Origin: Oscillospiraceae bacterium | Lineage (GTDB): Bacteria > Bacillota > Clostridia > Oscillospirales > Oscillospiraceae | DNA length: 64,000 nt | Reading direction: 5' to 3' | Assembly: GCA_020025575.1 (NCBI GenBank) | Contig: JAHHRW010000010.1 | Coordinates: forward strand, 1-64,000 | Shown: positions 1 through 7,899 of the stretch, in pieces | How positions within the stretch are numbered: position 1 is the first letter of the stretch | Layout of the letters: each line of letters opens with the position of its first letter | Made by a program: the position numbers and the translations under genes | The notes under the pieces: model-generated | The model's database searches: none | Seen by the model: only the letters and a program-made list of their open reading frames with translations | What the model was told of the DNA's origin: nothing

Positions 1-2
1 AT

Positions 3-680
3 TATACAGGTAAATCCACGATGCTACAAACTGGGGGTCATTACATATTGTCTAAGCCTGTAGAAAAACCCGTGTTGACTGAGCGCGAATCGATGATTCT
101 TTCAATGATTCAGAGCGGAAGGCAGTCTATTATTGAGGCAGCAAAAAGAGACTTTAGTGATGGATCGACCACTATTTGCCCCTACTGTTTCCGGGAGATT
201 GATAATGAATATCGGCGTAGTTTAATTGACAGCATCAACAAAGTACTAAACAAGGATGTAGATGCTCATAAGGCTGAATTGCAGGCAATATCTTTCCCTA
301 GATTAGATGAAGACTATTCCCGTTTTATGGACTTGGATTCTGAACTAGTGAAAGAAATTCAGAATCAGATAGAGAATTGTCAAAAGCTGATAGAGCAATA
401 TAAAGTGGCCATTCAACAGAAGTTGAATAGCATTTACAATCCGGTAAATATGGCTCCGATAGGCTTGGAGAGTGGTATCCAGCAGCTAAATTTGCTTTTA
501 AATAAACTTGAACTAATAGCGGCAGAAATTTGTAGATGCGATGCAACAACGAAAAGCAATCTTGCAAGAGTTGCTTTTGATCAACAAAAAAATTGCACAC
601 CTGCAAATAGAACAAGCATATCGAGATTTCCAGAAGCGGCAGCGCGCAATGAGATCAGCGGAAACCGAATTGCAAATTAA
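3..680 (+). pseudogene. N-terminal part of AAA_13 (RloC/SMC-like) ATPase, frameshifted
   Basis: This frame is open from the left window edge, so the true start and the Walker A region lie outside. It encodes the distal coiled-coil part of an AAA_13-type ATPase. A CPYC zinc-hook motif (Cys codons at 177 and 186) is preceded by a helix like that in front of the CPFC hook of RloC relatives and followed by long charged helices. After about position 526 the frame stops making sense, while the frame of the next ORF becomes coding. Restoring one base in the aaattt run at 526-531 joins the two into one continuous helix. I read both as one gene with a one-base deletion, either a real lesion or an assembly error. 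The ATG at 21 is internal and not a credible start. Confidence 0.6.
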
Positions 681-2067
681 GCAGAAAAAGGTAGGAGAAA
701 CCGCAGAGCACTTAAAAAGCCTCAAAGAGAAAAAGTCAAATGTGGGGTTGGCTATTGAAAGCATAAACAATGCACTTGACTATGTGTTCTTTTCGCATGG
801 TCGGCTTTCAATTGAGTTGAAAAATGATAAGTACTACTTGAAGTCAAGTGGAAAAGATGTCAAACCCAAAAATGTGTCCATAGGTGAGAGAAATATTATT
901 GCCTTGTGCTATTTCTTCACCCAGATATTATCAAACCAGGATATTAAAAAACTATATCAGGATGAAGAATTAATAGTGATTGACGACCCAATTTCTAGCT
1001 TTGATTTTGAGAACAAAGTCGGGATAAGCTCCTTTCTGAGATACCAGACGCATAAAATTATTAAAGGTAATGCCAAAAGCAAAATCCTATTTTTGACGCA
1101 CGATCTATCTACGTTTTCTGATTTGCAAAAAATAGCTGACGAAATAGAGAAGTCTTTCAAAAAACAGAACGCAGGTGGAGCTATAAAGAGTAAATCCTTC
1201 GAACTGAGAGGGCAAATATTGTCAAAGCCTATGAAGTCCATTAATGAATATCGAGATTTGCTACACATGATTTTTAATTATGCAATGGGCAATACCGATG
1301 GTTTGGATTTGATAATTGGTAACGCCATGCGGCGCACATTGGAAGCGTTCTCGACTTTTATTTATGGGACAGGAATTGCGGAAGTCTCTTTTGATCCAAA
1401 GGTTATAAAAAGCTTGGGCAAGTATTCTAAATATTTTGAAAATCTTATGTACCGGCTCGTACTCCATGGAGAAAGCCATTTTGAAACACGCGTTTATGCG
1501 ATACAAGACGATCTGAATTTTTATCATTTTATTTCGGAAAAAGAAAAACAGCGCACCTGCAAAGAGGTTTTGTGTTTTATGTACTGCTTGAATCCGGATC
1601 ACATCGAATCACATATTCCGGACGCAATCCATGAGATTCAGAAATGGATGACAGACATTCGTACAAACGAAGAATTTGATGCAATAGCTAATCCGAAAAA
1701 GCGAATTATCCCTCTATACGATATTCCTCTATCTGCCGGCTTAGGTGAGAACATATTAGATAGCGACATACCATTTGTAGAATATGAAACTGATGTTATG
1801 GATGGGGACTTTGCACTTCACGTATCTGGTGATAGCATGGAGCCAGACATTCCAAACGGAAGCATTGTTGTTATCAAAAAGCAAAGTGAAATAGCCGACG
1901 GTATAAGTAGTGCATTTTTCCTTAACGGAGAAGTCTACTGTAAAAAACTACTACATAAAGATGGAAAGGTTTTTCTCTGCTCAGATAATACTGAATACCA
2001 GCCTATAGAAATTCATGAGGGAGATACCTTAAAAGCGTACGGGAAGATTGTCAAAGTGCTCTGTTAG
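541..2067 (+). CDS. C-terminal part of AAA_13 ATPase fused to a LexA-like S24 peptidase domain
   Basis: In ORF numbering, residues 1-90 finish the coiled coil. The ABC-like head follows: a signature-type segment (SIGERNIIALCYFF), Walker B (VIDDPISSFD, about 147-156), an H-loop (LFLTHD) and the AAA_13 tail (RRTLEAF, LHGESHFE). This is the ATPase class of RloC/PrrC-type tRNases and related defence proteins. Residues about 390-508 form a full S24/LexA C-terminal domain: a potential Ala-Gly cleavage site at 399-400 (IPLSAGLGEN), catalytic Ser432 in GDSMEPD, and Lys468 in EVYCKK. The Ala-to-Ser and Ser-to-Lys spacings (33 and 36) match LexA (35 and 37) closely. I infer an ATPase whose tail can self-cleave, perhaps under RecA or another signal. 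The effector activity is unknown. The ORF begins inside the gene because of the upstream frameshift. Confidence 0.75.
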   Translation: MQQRKAILQELLLINKKIAHLQIEQAYRDFQKRQRAMRSAETELQIKQKKVGETAEHLKSLKEKKSNVGLAIESINNALDYVFFSHGRLSIELKNDKYYLKSSGKDVKPKNVSIGERNIIALCYFFTQILSNQDIKKLYQDEELIVIDDPISSFDFENKVGISSFLRYQTHKIIKGNAKSKILFLTHDLSTFSDLQKIADEIEKSFKKQNAGGAIKSKSFELRGQILSKPMKSINEYRDLLHMIFNYAMGNTDGLDLIIGNAMRRTLEAFSTFIYGTGIAEVSFDPKVIKSLGKYSKYFENLMYRLVLHGESHFETRVYAIQDDLNFYHFISEKEKQRTCKEVLCFMYCLNPDHIESHIPDAIHEIQKWMTDIRTNEEFDAIANPKKRIIPLYDIPLSAGLGENILDSDIPFVEYETDVMDGDFALHVSGDSMEPDIPNGSIVVIKKQSEIADGISSAFFLNGEVYCKKLLHKDGKVFLCSDNTEYQPIEIHEGDTLKAYGKIVKVLC

Positions 2068-2570
2068 TGCTATAATACTTACAAGCCATTCATTTTTCCA
2101 CCTCAAGCGTAACGCACGATAGGATGGCACCGATAGATTTTTGATAGCAAAAATCCGGATAGACCCTAGGATAAGGATAATCTGCATCAAATAAAACAAC
2201 GTCGTATTAAATCCACTATACAAGAAAGTTTAGAAATGGATCTAACCCGGCGAGTGGGAATAATATAATAAAGCCCGGGAGCCTTGCAAATGCACGGTTT
2301 CCGGGCTTTTTGCTTGCAAAATCCTTGCACTTTGTTCGGAATTATCAGAAAAAGTAACAATATGCGATGTTGAGTAAACCTCGGCAGTGATCGTGGCTCT
2401 GACTCCGGGCAGGGCTTTTGTTTATGTATCCGGAAGAAATAACTTATGGCGCTCTGTGATCAGAAACAGCGAGGCCACCCTTCTGACAAATATCCATTTT
2501 ATAGGATATATCATGTTGTATCATGAGGTCTAGAAGCACCAAATATCTTCTAAAATACGGAGGCGAGCAT
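2068..2570. other. Intergenic region holding repeat copy 1
   Basis: About 500 bp without a convincing gene. It contains the first copy of the 71-bp stem-loop repeat (2257-2327). Short ORFs here lack ribosome sites and protein-like composition. I see no clear promoter for the following gene. Confidence 0.6.
2257..2327 (+). repeat. 71-bp direct repeat, copy 1, with stem-loop and T-run
   Basis: It aligns without gaps to 5106-5176 with 6 mismatches in 71 (65 identical by eye). The core is a 12-bp stem (AGCCCGGGAGCC at 2272-2283 against GGTTTCCGGGCT at 2296-2307) followed by TTTTT, so it can act as an intrinsic terminator on the + strand. Two of the six differences from copy 2 lie in the stem and turn A-U pairs into G-U pairs, so pairing is kept. 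The shared sequence extends past the terminator (GCTTGCAAAAT), which a plain terminator would not need. Confidence 0.7.
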
Positions 2571-3503
2571 ATGGCAAATATCCGTTGTCCCCATTGTGGC
2601 AGCCCTGCTAGGGCGTACGCAAATCGTTGGGAATGTGGTTACTGCGGCGACTTTGGTGTTCTGAGCACCAGACAAGCTGCACCGGAACCTACACAAACGC
2701 AGAATGTCACTTTGACCCTGAAATTCGTCAGCAAGCTGGATTTTGAAGAAACCTGGAACGACATGAAGAACGTCATTTCCCAGTATGCCGAAGATCTCCT
2801 GCCTCAACTGGGCAATGTGCTGGTTTATGAGATCTCCCACGCATTGGCAACTCCTGGTCACACCACCGACAACGAAAAGTTTCATGCATTAGATCGGTTT
2901 CTACAGGGGCATGATGACCTGCGAAATGGACCGAATATTCGGGACATCATTCATGCCTCCAAGCAGGGGACGGAGCTTTGTGTGGCTCAGGGAAAGCTGA
3001 CAGAGGACGCTTGCGGTGGATTCTGGCAGCAGCTAATCCGAAAACTCCCCGCCGGAGATTATCCGGAGGATATCGAGGATCTGTTGCATGGTCTTGGGGC
3101 TTTCTATCAGTATTTTGTTTCTGATGACTGGAATGCGGAGTCCTTAATTCGCTTTCGGGAACTTCGGGATGCCTTCGAATACCACTGGTATCATCATCAG
3201 TATTTTTCCCCTGATCTCGGTGCGGCAATCGCAAGGCTTCAAAGGGATGATACCGGCTGTATCGATGATGACTGCAGGGATATTTTGGTATCTGCTTATC
3301 CGGACCATTTCCGGGATTACACATTGGAAGATATGCAGGACTTCCAGTGGAACTATCTTTTAGAGGATCTTGCAGCGGATGATCCTGCGCTTGCCAAAAA
3401 CATGTGGGAAACCATTCTTGTAGCAGCCGGACCCGATTTTACAAAAAATCCGGCAGTCGAAGAATACCTTATGGACAATAGCCCCTTTGCAGAAGATGAT
3501 TGA
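2571..3503 (+). CDS. Hypothetical protein with N-terminal zinc ribbon
   Basis: 310 aa. The start at 2571 is chosen because GGAGGCGAG lies just upstream; an earlier in-frame ATG at 2523 has no ribosome site. Residues 4-25 contain two CxxC pairs (CPHCGS and CGYCGD) typical of a rubredoxin/TFIIB-like zinc ribbon. The rest is acidic, mostly helical and soluble, with no signal peptide or membrane segment. I do not recognise the family. The ribbon suggests nucleic-acid or protein contacts, which is inference. The gene stands alone between two copies of the 71-bp repeat, beside a convergent membrane-protein gene. Confidence 0.75.
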   Translation: MANIRCPHCGSPARAYANRWECGYCGDFGVLSTRQAAPEPTQTQNVTLTLKFVSKLDFEETWNDMKNVISQYAEDLLPQLGNVLVYEISHALATPGHTTDNEKFHALDRFLQGHDDLRNGPNIRDIIHASKQGTELCVAQGKLTEDACGGFWQQLIRKLPAGDYPEDIEDLLHGLGAFYQYFVSDDWNAESLIRFRELRDAFEYHWYHHQYFSPDLGAAIARLQRDDTGCIDDDCRDILVSAYPDHFRDYTLEDMQDFQWNYLLEDLAADDPALAKNMWETILVAAGPDFTKNPAVEEYLMDNSPFAEDD

Positions 3504-3552
3504 ATATATGCTGATAAAGGGAATTTGAACAATGAAATTCCGGCAGCTTTCC

Positions 3553-4140
3553 TTATTTTTCTTCCCCATTTTTGCAGTTGCGTTCCATCATCTGCTTCAT
3601 GTCAATATCATATACATCCATAAAGTCAAACACCCTGCATGCAAGCGTCTGAGTAATCTTCTCTCCGGAATAGGTGTCGGTAACGAAATTACCATAGAAC
3701 GTCAGAACTCTTGTTCTCTCATCCCGCTCAAATCTCGTAATCTGGCTGTACTTGATATCATAAGCAAAAATGGAATCATAATCACCAACACGGTCATCAT
3801 GGTAACTATAAATAAATCCATCCGGCTTAAATGTAATCGTCTCTCTGCGTCGAAAGCTAAATTCACGATTGAGTGTTACAATGTATACCGTTGCAGGTAA
3901 CCAGGAAAGGCCGTATGGAGCAACAAAGGTTATCATCAGCAAATACGTCTCATACCATTTCTGTGTCACGAAAACCATATGCAGCACATTTGCAGTTCCG
4001 CACACATATCCAACGATTCGTAGAAACATTGCAATGTAATAGCAGGCCTTTGGAAAGCCTTTCAGTGTTTTCACATTGTCTTTTGTCAGCCGCTTCAGTG
4101 CCTGTTTTCTCTTTCTTTCATTTACCGTATATGTTTGCAT
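3553..4140 (-). CDS. YcxB-like two-helix membrane protein
   Basis: 195 aa. A basic N-terminus (residues 1-28) is followed by two hydrophobic segments (about 33-60 and 66-88) and a C-terminal cytoplasmic beta-rich domain. That domain contains a pattern like ETITFKPDGFIYSY...SQITRFE, as seen in YcxB-type domains of Gram-positive membrane proteins. Function of the family is unknown. A ribosome site (AGGAGG) lies just upstream on the minus strand. Convergent with the zinc-ribbon gene and 49 bp from it. Confidence 0.7.
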   Translation of the reverse strand: MQTYTVNERKRKQALKRLTKDNVKTLKGFPKACYYIAMFLRIVGYVCGTANVLHMVFVTQKWYETYLLMITFVAPYGLSWLPATVYIVTLNREFSFRRRETITFKPDGFIYSYHDDRVGDYDSIFAYDIKYSQITRFERDERTRVLTFYGNFVTDTYSGEKITQTLACRVFDFMDVYDIDMKQMMERNCKNGEEK

Positions 4141-4442
4141 AAATTACCTCCTGTAGTCTCCTGTCCATTCAGCCAAATCACTGCGAACAAAACGGAGATT
4201 ACCCGATATGTTTTTCCTGACATATGGGGCATACCCTCAGATGTAGTTTTTCTGAAATTGCAAAATCCAATGTATATCAGAATGCAGCAACACCGATCAC
4301 AGCTCCATAAACACCACAACGCTTTACGGAATTGCATTGCTGTCCTGATTATAGCACAATACTGTCCGTTTGTAATTCAAATATTTATAAAATAAACAGG
4401 CGGAATGTCCCTCTCCCCCCATCCTTGAAGTGACCCCAAGAA
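4141..4442. other. Intergenic region without a supported gene
   Basis: About 300 bp. A 71-codon minus-strand ORF (4122-4337) has one hydrophobic stretch, overlaps the YcxB-like gene start and has no good ribosome site. I do not call it. No helix-turn-helix coding remnant for the following UTRA fragment is visible in any frame. Confidence 0.5.
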
Positions 4443-4967
4443 GTGAGACAATACCTATTCACGCAACAGTTATCCTCTTTTTATTCATTTACCGATACAC
4501 TCAAAGGAAGTAATATTCTGATTCAGAATAAGATTGTTGACTGCGAGGTAGTTTCAGCGGATAGATGGCTATCAAAGGAAACTGGATATCCAGAGGGTAC
4601 AAAATTTCATAAACTGTTGCGATTACGATCGGCTAAAACATATCCTCTGATGTTAGAAACGACCTATTTACCTCAGGCACGTTTCTGGAAACTGGATACC
4701 GAAATACTTTCTAATGGATCCCCGTACGAGTTTCTCAGAAACAGATATGATTTCAATGCTGATCGGGCTACCGAAAAGTTTCAGCCTGTTATCCCTCGTC
4801 CAGAGGAAAAAACCTTGTTGCATGTCTCATCGAACACCCCCTGTATGCTTCCGGAGCGATATAGTTATGAAGGTGATGTGTTGATTGAATACACCAAATC
4901 AATCGTGCGCGGTGATAAGTACGCCTTTCGCATTGAATTAACGAAAGACGTTGCTCATCCTCTTTAA
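4443..4967 (+). pseudogene. GntR/HutC-family regulator remnant, UTRA domain only
   Basis: 174 aa covering a nearly complete UTRA ligand-binding domain. It starts at the usual LSSFYSFTD opening, runs through the KLLRLRSAKTYPLMLETTYLP core and ends near YEGDVLIEYTKSIVRGDKYAFRIEL. HutC-type GntR regulators are about 240 aa with an N-terminal winged helix; here that ~70-aa DNA-binding half is missing. An in-frame TGA lies at about 4440, and no HTH is readable in the 300 bp upstream. There is no convincing ribosome site. I infer a decayed regulator; a ligand-binding fragment translated on its own is less likely. A GC-rich hairpin near 5017-5046 could terminate its transcript. Confidence 0.7.
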
Positions 4968-5105
4968 TTTTTCAGTACACAGCAATTTATTCTCATCTTA
5001 TCATTTGGGAATAACTAAGCGAGGGAGCGTTGAGCCCTCTCGCTCCCCTAAAATCACCCCTCAGAGGCCCTAAATCATGGGTTAAACATGTTGAACTTAA
5101 GCGTA

Positions 5106-5176
5106 GGAATCATATAATAAAGCCCGGAAACCTTGCAAACCCACGGTTTCCGGGCTTTTTGCTTGCAAAATGCTTG
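5106..5176 (+). repeat. 71-bp direct repeat, copy 2, with perfect stem-loop and T-run
   Basis: Second copy of the element at 2257-2327. The stem is a perfect 12 bp (AGCCCGGAAACC at 5121-5132 against GGTTTCCGGGCT at 5145-5156) with a 12-nt loop and TTTTT. Just beyond it, 5175-5184 and 5191-5200 form a second, perfect 10-bp inverted repeat (TGGCATTGGC / GCCAATGCCA). Confidence 0.7.
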
Positions 5177-5216
5177 GCATTGGCTTATAGGCCAATGCCA
5201 TCGATAACGCCCTTTG

Positions 5217-5245
5217 TTGACAAAAAAGGAAATTCAGCTTATGAT
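5217..5245 (+). promoter_or_regulatory. Sigma-A promoter of the BTAD regulator gene
   Basis: TTGACA (5217-5222), 17-nt spacer, TATGAT (5240-5245). It lies 57 bp before the start codon, giving a leader of about 50 nt that ends in GGAGG at about 5291. Confidence 0.75.
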
Positions 5246-5301
5246 ATATGGACACAAAATAGAAAATTTTTCCATGATTCTATATTTCTTTCGGAGGCGC
5301 A

Positions 5302-6507
5302 ATGGAACAGTCCGTGCCGATATTATATGTAAATATGCTTGGTCGCTTTGCGATGAGCTATGGGGGTCAACAGATCTCCTTTAAAACGCATACTGCAACA
5401 AAATCCCTCAAATTATTGCAGATTCTATTATACACATCTGCAGTAAATGGTGGGATTTCCCGCTCTCAGCTATTGCAAAATCTGTATTATCAGGAAGAAC
5501 TCTGTGATCTTGCAAACAATCTGCGTGTCACCGTGCATCGTTTGAAAAAGCTGTTGCTGCAGGCCGGTCTTCCCGAATACGATTATATTCAGATTGACAA
5601 CGGCATCTATCGCTGGAACAGTCCCATGCCCACAAAAATCGATGCGATAGAATTTGAACATCTGGTCAAAGCCGCACAGGAAACATCCGATCCGAAAATA
5701 CAGGCAGACCTTTGCTGTGAGGCTTGTGCCTTATACCGAGGTGTTTTCCTTCCGGCACTGTCTGAGGATGACTGGGTAATTGTCAACAGCATCCGGTACA
5801 AAAAACTCTATGAATACGCCTTTCTCCAACTTTGCGATTATCTGAAACACAACCGGGAATATGAAAAGATTTTAGATATTGCCACCACCGCTGTTCAGAT
5901 CTATCCTTTTGAAGAATGGCAGGCCATCAAAATGGATGCCTTGATGGCACTTAACCGCTACAAGGATGCCCAGCAGTACTACGAAGAAACATCCAAAATG
6001 TTTTTTGAGGAACTTGGAATCAGCCCCTCGGAAAAGATGATGAATCTGTTTGAGGAAATGAGCCTGAAAATGGGCAGAACCCATCAGACAACCAAGGACA
6101 TCAAAGAGGCACTTTCTCTATCTGATTACAAAACCGGTGCGTTTTATTGCAATTTGCCGAGTTTTCGTGATAATTACCGTCTTATCCGCCGTTTACTTGA
6201 CCGAATTGATCTTTCCGTGCAGGTGATGATTTGTTCCCTGACTGACTGTTGCGGGCGTCCTCTGGAAAATAAGGAAAAACTGGAAGTGCTGTCTGAACAT
6301 CTGCACAAAGCAATTCGCAGCAGCCTTCGTCGTGGAGACTGTTTTACCCAATACAGTCCAAGCCAGTTTCTGATTCTGGTAATCGGATCAAATCAAGAAA
6401 ACTGTCAAATGATTTACAAACGGATTTTAAATCATTTTACACAGGAACATAAATCCTGGAAGAAGTATATCGAATACAGTGTTTTTTCCGTATCGGAAAA
6501 TGAATAA
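5302..6507 (+). CDS. BTAD (SARP-like) transcriptional regulator with degenerate GGDEF-like C-terminus
   Basis: 401 aa, start fixed by TTTCGGAGGCGCA before ATG. Residues 1-100 form an OmpR-like winged helix of the SARP type (NMLGRFAMSYGGQQISF, then RSQLLQNL and NNLRVTVHRLKKLL). Residues about 110-260 form the BTAD helical repeat domain (ALYRGVFLPALSEDDWV, VQIYPFEEWQAIKMDALMALNRYKDA, FFEELGISPSEKM). Residues 290-395 resemble a GGDEF fold (RRGDCFTQYSPSQFLILV) without the GGDEF residues, so cyclase activity is not expected. The gene converges on a pilus operon whose promoter carries SARP-style tandem repeats, so I infer it is that operon's activator. The GGDEF-like tail may be a sensor domain. 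Strong own promoter. Confidence 0.8.
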   Translation: MEQSVPILYVNMLGRFAMSYGGQQISFKTHTATKSLKLLQILLYTSAVNGGISRSQLLQNLYYQEELCDLANNLRVTVHRLKKLLLQAGLPEYDYIQIDNGIYRWNSPMPTKIDAIEFEHLVKAAQETSDPKIQADLCCEACALYRGVFLPALSEDDWVIVNSIRYKKLYEYAFLQLCDYLKHNREYEKILDIATTAVQIYPFEEWQAIKMDALMALNRYKDAQQYYEETSKMFFEELGISPSEKMMNLFEEMSLKMGRTHQTTKDIKEALSLSDYKTGAFYCNLPSFRDNYRLIRRLLDRIDLSVQVMICSLTDCCGRPLENKEKLEVLSEHLHKAIRSSLRRGDCFTQYSPSQFLILVIGSNQENCQMIYKRILNHFTQEHKSWKKYIEYSVFSVSENE

Positions 6508-6540
6508 ATTTCTGAACCTAGACTTCTTTCTATGCATAAA

Positions 6541-6572
6541 ACCTGAGTTATCCACACATGGATAACTCAGGT
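6541..6572. terminator. Bidirectional terminator between regulator and pilus operon
   Basis: A perfect 13-bp stem (6541-6553 / 6560-6572) with a 6-nt loop, flanked by A and T runs on both sides. It serves the convergent regulator gene and the last pilus-operon gene. Confidence 0.85.
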
Positions 6573-6609
6573 TTTGTTTTCTCTCAAATTGATCCTGTGG
6601 GGCATGCAA

Positions 6610-7227
6610 TCAGACTGTCTTTTCACAGCGAACAGTCAGACGATTCTGCCCGCCATATGTGCAGGTGAACAGCGTCATATCGTACTCGCCTGACACCATT
6701 TCTTCCACTGACGTTGCAGCCAGAATATCCATTGCCACAACTTTATAGGTGGTTGCGAAGCCATTTACATCGCGGAAATATACCTCATCTCCAACCTCTA
6801 TTTGGGGCAGCTGACCAAATCCTCGGTCATAATTATGGCCCATCAGGACAAGATCATCCCCGCCTACGGACCCTGTATATCTGCATGGCGTAATCCGCAG
6901 ATTCTCCATGCTCCATTGTGACATAATCGGCATTTCGATTCTCAGCTTTGGGATCATCAGATAGCCAATATAATCATGCCCGTCCACAGACAGCGTATTC
7001 ATAACGGTAGAATAGGGATCTGTCAGATGTTCGGCATTCTCAGATGGGTTCTGCTCGTCGTAAGCGGATTGATTGGACGCAATCTGTTCCATCAGCCTAG
7101 GGAGCAATTCCATTGCAGCCTGTTCTGCCGCTGCAGCCTCCTTCTGATTGTAGGAAAAAAGCGCCAAAGCAGCCAAAACCAGAACCGACCCTAATCCGAT
7201 TAAAATATTTGATAAGTTATGTTTCAT
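6610..7227 (-). CDS. Sortase (class uncertain), last gene of pilus operon
   Basis: 205 aa. One N-terminal membrane helix (about 8-25) is followed by an extracytoplasmic sortase domain. Its catalytic His lies in LVLMGHNY (about 130), Cys in TLFTCTYGG (about 189) and Arg in NRLTVRCE (about 197). Sortases cleave LPxTG-type signals and transfer the protein to lipid II or another pilin. It lacks the C-terminal membrane helix of pilus-polymerising class C enzymes, so I infer the cell-wall anchoring or accessory sortase of this locus. Its ATG overlaps the stop of the minor pilin gene by 4 bp. Confidence 0.85.
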   Translation of the reverse strand: MKHNLSNILIGLGSVLVLAALALFSYNQKEAAAAEQAAMELLPRLMEQIASNQSAYDEQNPSENAEHLTDPYSTVMNTLSVDGHDYIGYLMIPKLRIEMPIMSQWSMENLRITPCRYTGSVGGDDLVLMGHNYDRGFGQLPQIEVGDEVYFRDVNGFATTYKVVAMDILAATSVEEMVSGEYDMTLFTCTYGGQNRLTVRCEKTV

Positions 7228-7886
7228 TTTCTTTCACCGAATCGAATCAGCACTCCGCTCCCGATCAGGAGCAGTCCCAGAATCGCAAGCACCGGGACCG
7301 GCAGCTTCAGCTGACCAGTCTGCGGAAGAACCGGATCCTTTGGATGATCCGTGGGGGGAACTGTCGGAGGGGATGCTGTAAGAACGCCCATCTTAGGGGT
7401 TGCATTTACATCATACACATAAGCACCATTTTCCCAATTGGGAACAGCAATCAAAAACGGGTCAACGCTATTATACCCCGTCGCAGCCTCATGCTGCGCC
7501 ACAAGATACAATCCCAGTTGATCGACGCCGACTTCATAGCGCACGGTGCCGTCATAAATTTTTACAGTCTCGCCTGTAATATTTCTTTTTTCGGCATAAT
7601 CCAGAAGTGATTCTGCAAGCTCCGGAGAATTTTCATCTTCCAGTGTTTTACCCCAGTCTGCAAATGCTCCTGAAGGACGAAAATGGTAGTTCCCATTTGT
7701 GCTGACAATCTCGCCGACACGGTAAAATGTCAGGGTTCCAGAGGATAGTTTCTTTCCGTCGTCCTCCAAATGAACCGTAATCGAACCAGAGTCTTCAAAA
7801 TCCGGCACATCATGCGCCAAAACAGAAACACTCGTCATGCAAAGCAAAAGGATCACAAAAAGAAAATTTATCATTCGTTTGCGCAT
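7224..7886 (-). CDS. LPxTG minor/basal pilin
   Basis: 220 aa. Start at 7886 chosen because TAAGGAGGCAAATACC precedes it; an upstream in-frame ATG lies inside the sortase C gene. A signal peptide (ends near VLAHD), a compact Ig-like domain of about 150 aa rich in beta strands (SITVHLEDDGKKLSSGTLTFYRVGE) and a Pro/Thr-rich stalk lead to the sorting signal LPQTG, a hydrophobic helix and the charged tail RFGERK. Size and position between two sortases fit a minor pilin that anchors the fibre. Sequence alone does not tell basal from ancillary. Confidence 0.8.
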   Translation of the reverse strand: MRKRMINFLFVILLLCMTSVSVLAHDVPDFEDSGSITVHLEDDGKKLSSGTLTFYRVGEIVSTNGNYHFRPSGAFADWGKTLEDENSPELAESLLDYAEKRNITGETVKIYDGTVRYEVGVDQLGLYLVAQHEAATGYNSVDPFLIAVPNWENGAYVYDVNATPKMGVLTASPPTVPPTDHPKDPVLPQTGQLKLPVPVLAILGLLLIGSGVLIRFGERK

Positions 7887-7899
7887 GGTATTTGCCTCC

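Noticed and set aside
6..23. A TGKST sequence at the left edge resembling a Walker A motif
   Set aside because: It lacks the GxxGxGKST context and lies only about 50 residues before the zinc hook, whereas Walker A in AAA_13 proteins is near the N-terminus, far upstream.
2265..2282. AAAGCCCGGGAG looks like the end of a guanidine-I (ykkC) riboswitch
   Set aside because: The other conserved ykkC segments are missing and the sequence is one arm of the repeat's own stem.
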